Positions 1-3,918 of a stretch of DNA of 8,109 nucleotides are shown one piece after another. Location: positions 1 to 8,109 of the forward strand of contig DAOWJM010000055.1 of the NCBI GenBank assembly GCA_030640325.1. The letters run 5' to 3'. The position numbers were made by a program, and so were the translations under genes. Positions within the stretch are counted from its first letter, which is position 1; each line of letters opens with the position of its first letter. A model generated the notes under the pieces. That model made no database searches and was not told where the DNA came from. It saw nothing but the letters and a program-made list of their open reading frames with translations. The DNA is from Dehalococcoidia bacterium. Its GTDB lineage: Bacteria > Chloroflexota > Dehalococcoidia > Dehalococcoidales > BS750m-G39.

Positions 1-9
1 CAGCTTCAT
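1..9 (-). CDS. Start of a further gene, first three codons only (Met-Lys-Leu)
   Basis: Read on the minus strand, an ATG at 9-7 begins Met-Lys-Leu and runs off the left edge of the window. It is called because a very strong Shine-Dalgarno sequence, GAGGAGG (18-24), lies 8 nt upstream. The GGAGGTATA string within it also precedes dctP and the TIGR04076-like gene. Nothing can be said about the product. A Met-Lys-Leu start would fit a signal peptide, but three residues do not establish that. The gene probably continues the same cluster, since it has the same orientation and the same style of ribosome binding site. Confidence 0.6.
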
Positions 10-17
10 AAGGTATA

Positions 18-24
18 CCTCCTC
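18..24 (-). promoter_or_regulatory. Ribosome binding site of the left-edge gene
   Basis: The minus strand reads GAGGAGG followed by TATACCTT and then ATG. This is a near-perfect anti-16S match at 8 nt spacing, and it is the main evidence that a gene starts at position 9. The TGA stop of the possible small ORF (23-25) overlaps it. Confidence 0.7.
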
Positions 25-145
25 ACCGTATGTTTCTGATAACGCCGAAGACAAGCATTAATTGGCTAGTCACAGGGAAATCTACCTTCTCATCAGCAAC
101 AAATTGCTTTAGAGAAAAGCCAACAGTCATTATGAATATTGTCAC
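23..145 (-). CDS. Possible small ORF of 40 codons, unknown function
   Basis: A minus-strand frame is open from just after a TAA at 170-172 to a TGA at 23-25. A GTG start at 145 has a weak AGGA seven nt upstream and gives 40 residues. An ATG at 130 gives 35 residues but has no visible ribosome binding site. The peptide begins with a short hydrophobic stretch (TIFIMTVGFSL) and continues with a mixed, protein-like composition (KQFVADEKVDFPV). Its stop overlaps the Shine-Dalgarno of the next gene, an arrangement typical of consecutive operon genes. I recognise no family. It could be a real small protein, the tail of a decayed gene, or chance. The rest of the 10-297 stretch shows no other gene, no convincing promoter and no terminator. 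Confidence 0.22.
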   Translation of the reverse strand: MTIFIMTVGFSLKQFVADEKVDFPVTSQLMLVFGVIRNIR

Positions 146-297
146 TTGGTGTTCCTGTCTTAGTCGTTCTTACCATACTACATTAGCAAATTGGATGAAC
201 CACCACTCTCACCCTTTAGCCAGCTTAGCCTACACTTAATTGCCTTAGAATCGCTATCCGTAGTACCGGCTTCAAGAGTGCTCCCTAACTATCCGTC

Positions 298-648
298 TCA
301 ATCTATGCCCAACTTTTTGCGCCATTTTTTCTCCTCGCTCTCTCCCTCTTTGAGAAAGACGGGATGCCTTGCCTCATCAACACCCTCAGGACGCAACTGT
401 ATTCTGACTTGATTAACGATATCAGGGCAAGTAAACTCCATGCGCTCACCCCCCCAGCTTTCAGGAAACTTTCCCCCAAACTGATACGTCATAATATAGG
501 GGTATAGATTATGATATAGATAGGCACAAAGCCCACCGGTAGACTGAGCACTGAGCTCAAACCTATCCCCTACTTTTTGTCCGTAGTCACAGTGCCCTTT
601 TATACTTACTATTGTGCCTATTACCTTATATCCAGCGTACTTAGCCAT
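298..648 (-). CDS. TIGR04076-like small protein of unknown function
   Basis: This 116-residue, probably cytoplasmic protein has no signal peptide or membrane segment. It resembles the TIGR04076 family as I know it: an N-terminal strand (YKVIGTIVSIKGHCDYGQKVGDRF, which continues the start), a Gly-X-Cys motif followed by an aromatic stretch (GGLC 38-41, YPYI 49-52), QFGGKFP (56-62), and a Cys-Pro-Asp motif (74-76) before a final beta strand. Cysteines 20, 41 and 74 may be a functional set, but metal or cofactor binding is not established for the family. After about residue 90 comes a highly charged tail (EGESEEKKWRKK) that looks like an extension of the core. The ATG at 648 has AAGGAGG (658-664) nine nt upstream, which fixes the start. 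It follows dctM by 101 nt in the same orientation, so co-transcription is plausible. Assignment to the family is fairly secure; its role is unknown. Confidence 0.8.
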   Translation of the reverse strand: MAKYAGYKVIGTIVSIKGHCDYGQKVGDRFELSAQSTGGLCAYLYHNLYPYIMTYQFGGKFPESWGGERMEFTCPDIVNQVRIQLRPEGVDEARHPVFLKEGESEEKKWRKKLGID

Positions 649-657
649 TAAAATATA

Positions 658-664
658 CCTCCTT
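658..664 (-). promoter_or_regulatory. Ribosome binding site of the TIGR04076-like gene
   Basis: The minus strand reads AAGGAGG, then nine nt, then ATG at 648. It shares the 9-mer GGAGGTATA with the sites of dctP and the left-edge gene. Confidence 0.75.
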
Positions 665-749
665 GTTACCTGGGATTACTTAATTTGCGTCAAGTTAACT
701 TCAGATTTGGTTTCCGTGCTCCCGGAATTTAGACCCCTAATCTGTCCTC

Positions 750-2069
750 TCATCGGGTTATCATTATGTTAGGCAGCCACAGTGTTATCTGAGGAAAGGC
801 TATAATTAATGCCATCACTATTACATCGCAAACAAGGAATGGTGCGGCAGCCTTATAGAGGTCGCCCATCTTGGTGTCCGGCGGTAACACCCCCTTCACT
901 ACAAACAGGATGAGACCGAAGGGTGGGGTAGTCAGCCCCATCTCCATATTAATGAGATATAGTATTAGAAACCATAACGGATCAAAACCCAGAGCATGGA
1001 CGATAGGCATATATACCGGGATCATCATCAGCATAATGGCGACTTCATCCATGAAGCAACCTAAAATGAGGATGAGAACCATCATACCTATAAGAATAAC
1101 GACAGGGGGTAGAGGAAAGCTAGTGGCTAACCCAACCAGACCCTTAAGAGCTCCGGTATAGGCTAATATCTGACTGAAAGCCATTACCCCGAGGAGGATA
1201 GTGAGTAGCATAACTGTAATCCGAGCGGCACTCAGAACGGAAGTCTTGATTACCTTCCAGTTCAGGCACCTGTAGCAGGCAGCCAGAATGAAGGCACCAA
1301 GAGCTCCCATAGCTGCTGCCTCCGACGGGGTGGCAACACCCAAGAAGATAACCCCAGTGACCAGAAAGATGATAATAGCTATGGGGATGATGTTCAGCAT
1401 AGTGGCTTTAATCTTGTGAAGTAGAGGTACTGGCGGTACCGCATACGGGGGTGCGATATGGGGTTGAAGATAGCACCTGCCGATGACATAAGCTCCGTAG
1501 AGGATACCCATTAGTATGCCAGGCATGACACCCGCCATCAGAAGCTTGCCTACCGAGACAAAGGCTATGCTAGCTATGAGAACAATATCGCCACTGGGGG
1601 GTATTATCATGGCAATGCCCCCACTGCCCATTATTGGTCCCACGCTCATAGGCGTTCTGTAGCCGCGCTTCTCCATCTCCGGTACCAGCGTGGATGACAG
1701 CATAGCCGCACTGGCTATCGCAGAACCGCTCAGGGTAGAAACTACAACGCCTGAGCCCACGGCGAGCAAGGATAATCTGCCCGGGACACGTCCCAACCAC
1801 GCATCTACGACATCAATGGCACGCCCCGCCATTCCTGACCGGAACAATATCTCGCCCAGGAGGATGAAGAGGGGAAATGGAAGCAGGACAAAGGTGGCCA
1901 CTGACTCCTTCATGCTGAGGATAAGCTGACCGAAGCTCCCCACTCCACCCCAAAAGAAATATAGCCCGATGACATTAATCACCATGAAGGCGATAGCCAC
2001 CGGCAACCCGGTCAGCAGCAGAAGCAACAGACCGCCAAAAATGAACAAGAGCGCTAACTGCCATTCCAA
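750..2069 (-). CDS. dctM: TRAP transporter large permease subunit (DctM)
   Basis: This 439-residue polytopic inner-membrane protein is the Na+-coupled transport subunit of a TRAP transporter; it works with DctQ and receives substrate from DctP. It has the length and features of the DctM family: an N-terminal hydrophobic segment starting MEWQLALLF, FPLFILLGEILFRSG (65-79), STLSGSAIASAAM (111-123), the SGGIAMIIPPSG loop (149-160), GVATPSEAAAMG (244-255), and MEMGLTTPPFG (375-385) in the second inverted half. About eleven or twelve membrane segments are visible. The start is TTG: the nearby ATG (2064-2062) is out of frame, there is an in-frame TGA just upstream, and GAGGTG lies seven nt before the TTG. 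The N-terminus from this TTG matches the family's usual beginning. The gene is 30 nt downstream of dctQ. DctM sequence does not reveal the substrate. Confidence 0.96.
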   Translation of the reverse strand: MEWQLALLFIFGGLLLLLLTGLPVAIAFMVINVIGLYFFWGGVGSFGQLILSMKESVATFVLLPFPLFILLGEILFRSGMAGRAIDVVDAWLGRVPGRLSLLAVGSGVVVSTLSGSAIASAAMLSSTLVPEMEKRGYRTPMSVGPIMGSGGIAMIIPPSGDIVLIASIAFVSVGKLLMAGVMPGILMGILYGAYVIGRCYLQPHIAPPYAVPPVPLLHKIKATMLNIIPIAIIIFLVTGVIFLGVATPSEAAAMGALGAFILAACYRCLNWKVIKTSVLSAARITVMLLTILLGVMAFSQILAYTGALKGLVGLATSFPLPPVVILIGMMVLILILGCFMDEVAIMLMMIPVYMPIVHALGFDPLWFLILYLINMEMGLTTPPFGLILFVVKGVLPPDTKMGDLYKAAAPFLVCDVIVMALIIAFPQITLWLPNIMITR

Positions 2070-2076
2070 CGAAGCT

Positions 2077-2082
2077 CACCTC
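2077..2082 (-). promoter_or_regulatory. Ribosome binding site fixing the TTG start of dctM
   Basis: The minus strand reads GAGGTG, then AGCTTCG, then TTG at 2069. With an in-frame stop close upstream and the only nearby ATG out of frame, this site decides the non-ATG start. Confidence 0.6.
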
Positions 2083-2099
2083 AAGATAAACTTATGGCT

Positions 2100-2609
2100 T
2101 TAGTGCATAGTCCCTTGACCTTCTCCTGTTCTCCAGGCTCTAAGATGTTTATAGCTTCTTCTCACCAGCTGGAAGAAAAACAGGAGGCAGCCTATACTAA
2201 GAGGGAAGAGCAAATAAGCTTTTGGAATACGCAGTAGGCCGGTCTCTACAGCACCCATCTCTATAAGGTTAAGGGTCTCCCTTAAGCCATACAACACAAT
2301 AATCAACACCGCCACTGCGCTCAAAGCCGAGGTAATACCAATAAGCAGGGCTCGAGGTTTCGGGTTAAACCGATTCAACAGGAAGTCTATCTTTACATGA
2401 CCTTCTTCTTTTAGCAGCCAAGCCATGCCCAAACTGACAATGCCCACTAAAATGTATTCGCAGACCTCTAATGCCCATCCTATTGGCTGATTCAGAGCAT
2501 ACCTCATGACCACATGGGTGCAGACCAGCAACATGGCAAAGACGAAAATGACACATGCCGCAAACATCAGAACGCCCAGAAAGCGGTCAAAGATAGCACC
2601 GGCTTTCAT
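2100..2609 (-). CDS. dctQ: TRAP transporter small permease subunit (DctQ)
   Basis: This 169-residue membrane protein is the small subunit that joins DctM to form the TRAP membrane complex. Four hydrophobic helices are visible at about 11-35, 46-66, 87-110 and 129-149. Family landmarks include VVMRY (33-37) after the first helix, GWALEVCEY (44-52) opening the second, and the conserved EEGHVKIDFL (68-77) after it. The size is normal for DctQ. The start is slightly uncertain: TTG (2612) and ATG (2609) are adjacent and in frame, and the AAGGAGG at 2623-2629 lies 13 nt from the ATG but 10 nt from the TTG. I list the ATG; the choice changes only one residue. The gene lies 97 nt after dctP, a gap that contains a strong hairpin, and 30 nt before dctM. 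Confidence 0.94.
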   Translation of the reverse strand: MKAGAIFDRFLGVLMFAACVIFVFAMLLVCTHVVMRYALNQPIGWALEVCEYILVGIVSLGMAWLLKEEGHVKIDFLLNRFNPKPRALLIGITSALSAVAVLIIVLYGLRETLNLIEMGAVETGLLRIPKAYLLFPLSIGCLLFFFQLVRRSYKHLRAWRTGEGQGTMH

Positions 2610-2622
2610 CAATAGCTATGAC

Positions 2623-2629
2623 CCTCCTT
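2623..2629 (-). promoter_or_regulatory. Ribosome binding site of dctQ
   Basis: The minus strand reads AAGGAGG and then GTC, upstream of TTGATG. Spacing is 10 nt to the TTG (2612) and 13 nt to the ATG (2609). It therefore leaves the start choice open and slightly favours the TTG. Confidence 0.55.
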
Positions 2630-2645
2630 GCCAGTCCCCTTATAT

Positions 2646-2676
2646 TGGCACGGGGGGAACTCTGCCCCCCGTGCCA
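2646..2676 (-). promoter_or_regulatory. GC-rich hairpin between dctP and dctQ, no U-tract
   Basis: Arms 2647-2657 (GGCACGGGGGG) and 2665-2675 (CCCCCCGTGCC) pair perfectly over 11 bp around a 7-nt loop, and a flanking T-A pair extends the stem to 12 bp. In the mRNA it begins about 30 nt after the dctP stop and is followed by AATATAAGG rather than a run of U, so it does not look like an intrinsic terminator. Known precedents are 3' stabilising or partial-termination structures that keep binding-protein mRNA more abundant than permease mRNA. A dispersed inverted-repeat element is an alternative. The structure is plain in the sequence; the function is inferred. Confidence 0.7.
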
Positions 2677-2706
2677 GCATCACCATCGGGTATAGGAATA
2701 TCTTTA

Positions 2707-3762
2707 CTAGTGACCGACGAGTTCCTCGAATCGGGCAAAATCATCTGGATTCATTTGCTCCTCAACATAATCCCACAGCGCCTCCATCCAGGCCTCCTGG
2801 AACCATTTATTCTCCTCCTCGGTCCATTCAATGCGTTCAACTCCAGCGTTTATAATTGACGCTTCTCCATATTCCTCTCCAGTCCAGATCCACCAGTGAA
2901 GCGCCCACATGTCCTCTTCCATGTCAATAACCGTCTGTGTCAGCAAGTCCTGTTCCGCCTTGGTAAGGGAATTCCAGACATCTAGGTTTATTAGAGGGCA
3001 GGAATTCTGGCTGCGTACTACTTGGGGTCCGACCCAATACTTGGTTACATCTTGCCAGCCAAATTGAGTCCATCCACAAGGGGGGAAGACAAAGCCGTCA
3101 ATCGTGTGCCGTTCCATAGCAGTGAATATCTCCATCATCCCTGTGGTCACCGGTATGGCACCAATAGCCTCAAGCGAGCCAAAGTGGGTTGCACCAGCAC
3201 GGATTTGCAACCCCTTCAAATCGTCAGGGGATTTGACCTCAACATTGGTGAAAATGTCCCACCACTGCGGATGCATGAGCGACCCCAGCCAGTATACATT
3301 ACAGTCCCTGGCAAGGATTTCGCGATAGAAGTCCCAAATCCCAGCCTCTCGCTCCTCCCATGGCTTCATGCCGGTCAGAACCATGGCAAAACCTACGGGT
3401 GAACCCTGAGATATGTCATCTCCGCAGGAGAAAATCATATCAATTCTGCCTTCCTTTATGGCAAATATCTGCTCCTCAGTGGGGATTATCTCACCATCAC
3501 CGATAATATCAATAATAAGCTGCCCGTTAGAACGCAGCTCAACTTGCTCGGCGTACCTGAGCGCATGAGCCGAGGCTATAAAATCGACGGGAAGCCAGCT
3601 AACAGCCTTAATCACGGTTGGTTCAGGTGGTGGAGGTGGTGGGGCTTCTTCCCCATCTCCAGGTGGTGGGGGTGGTGGTGCTACTTCTTCAGGCGCGCAA
3701 GCGCCCATAAAAGGCAACGCTACCAAAGTAAGTGCCAATAAGATTACTAATAACTTTTTCAT
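2707..3762 (-). CDS. dctP: TRAP transporter substrate-binding lipoprotein (DctP)
   Basis: This 351-residue extracytoplasmic receptor captures the substrate and delivers it to DctQM. Residues 1-21 are a signal peptide (MKKLLVILLALTLVALP, then FMGA) ending at Cys22, an acceptable though not textbook lipobox, so the protein is probably lipid-anchored. Residues 23-48 form an acidic, proline-rich linker with two runs of six prolines. The DctP fold follows: DLKGLQIRAGA (181-191) carries the conserved arginine (Arg188) that in characterised TRAP receptors contacts the substrate carboxylate. This is followed by LEAIGAIPVTTGMMEIFTAM (197-216) and the TIDGFVFPP segment (220-228). Several Trp and Cys residues are visible, but the ligand cannot be deduced. 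A TTG lies directly before the ATG; I chose the ATG because GGGAGG sits seven nt before it and only four nt before the TTG. A promoter lies in the preceding gap. Confidence 0.95.
   Translation of the reverse strand: MKKLLVILLALTLVALPFMGACAPEEVAPPPPPPGDGEEAPPPPPPEPTVIKAVSWLPVDFIASAHALRYAEQVELRSNGQLIIDIIGDGEIIPTEEQIFAIKEGRIDMIFSCGDDISQGSPVGFAMVLTGMKPWEEREAGIWDFYREILARDCNVYWLGSLMHPQWWDIFTNVEVKSPDDLKGLQIRAGATHFGSLEAIGAIPVTTGMMEIFTAMERHTIDGFVFPPCGWTQFGWQDVTKYWVGPQVVRSQNSCPLINLDVWNSLTKAEQDLLTQTVIDMEEDMWALHWWIWTGEEYGEASIINAGVERIEWTEEENKWFQEAWMEALWDYVEEQMNPDDFARFEELVGH
3626..3690 (-). repeat. Imperfect tandem duplication encoding two Glu-Glu-(Val)-Ala-Pro6 units
   Basis: Within dctP, segments 3662-3690 and 3626-3651 encode EEVAPPPPPP and EEAPPPPPP, separated by a Gly-Asp-Gly spacer. 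The two DNA copies are near-identical, differing by one codon and a few third positions. This suggests duplication within the linker, or slippage in the CCA/CCT-rich stretch. The product is a stiff tether between the lipid anchor and the binding domain. Confidence 0.75.
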
Positions 3763-3769
3763 CAATATA

Positions 3770-3776
3770 CCTCCCT
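3770..3776 (-). promoter_or_regulatory. Ribosome binding site of dctP
   Basis: The minus strand reads AGGGAGG, then TATATTG, then ATG at 3762. Its 7-nt spacing favours the ATG over the adjacent TTG. Confidence 0.7.
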
Positions 3777-3803
3777 AAGTTATAATCTGCAACCCTGCTT
3801 ACT

Positions 3804-3831
3804 TTAATCTCTCCTCATGGCATCACCTCCC
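3804..3831 (-). promoter_or_regulatory. Possible leader mini-ORF (Met-Arg-Arg-Asp) with its own Shine-Dalgarno
   Basis: In the 5' leader of dctP the minus strand carries GGGAGGTG (3824-3831), then five nt, then ATG-AGG-AGA-GAT-TAA (3818-3804). An overlapping ATG-CCA-TGA (3823-3815) is also present. The site matches the 16S tail better than the one in front of dctP. It could be a short translated leader affecting mRNA stability or dctP translation, but a four-codon ORF may also be chance in purine-rich DNA. Confidence 0.3.
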
Positions 3832-3868
3832 TTTCCCTTATTATGTCACAAGTAGTATCCCCGATTTG

Positions 3869-3897
3869 AGCATATCCCCATGTGCTACAGATGTCAA
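3869..3897 (-). promoter_or_regulatory. Sigma70-type promoter for dctPQM
   Basis: The minus strand has TTGACA (3892-3897), a perfect -35 box, then exactly 17 nt and TATGCT (3869-3874), a four-of-six -10 box. The expected transcription start is near 3862, giving a dctP leader of about 100 nt. It begins 21 nt after the stop of the molybdopterin-subunit gene, in the only sizeable gap between the enzyme and transporter blocks. A 7-nt direct repeat (GGGGATA at 3873-3879 and 3856-3862) overlaps the -10 box and the expected start, and could be an operator. Confidence 0.6.
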
Positions 3898-3918
3898 TAG
3901 GGGAGCTAGCCCTCTGTT

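Noticed and set aside
95..120. Two overlapping small stems (GCTTT/AAAGC and AGCAA/TTGCT), possibly alternative structures
   Set aside because: Each is 5 bp and AT-rich, so chance is likely, and they fall inside the candidate small ORF.
30..412. Plus-strand ORFs of about 70 codons near the left edge
   Set aside because: They lack ribosome binding sites, have low-complexity composition unlike known proteins, and one overlaps the well-supported TIGR04076-like gene in antisense.
712..727. Hairpin TTCCG-6-CGGAA after dctM
   Set aside because: Only 5 bp with no U-tract; too weak to call a terminator.
649..749. Promoter with TTGACG (688-693) before the TIGR04076-like gene
   Set aside because: The -35-like box is good, but no acceptable -10 box occurs at 15-19 nt spacing.
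2646..2676. Intrinsic terminator between dctP and dctQ
   Set aside because: The stem is strong but is followed by AATATAAGG in the transcript, with no U-tract, and dctQ and dctM follow as expected for the same operon.
3901..3918. Terminator after the molybdopterin subunit gene
   Set aside because: Only a GCTAGC palindrome and short G/C runs are present, which do not form a stable stem followed by a U-tract.
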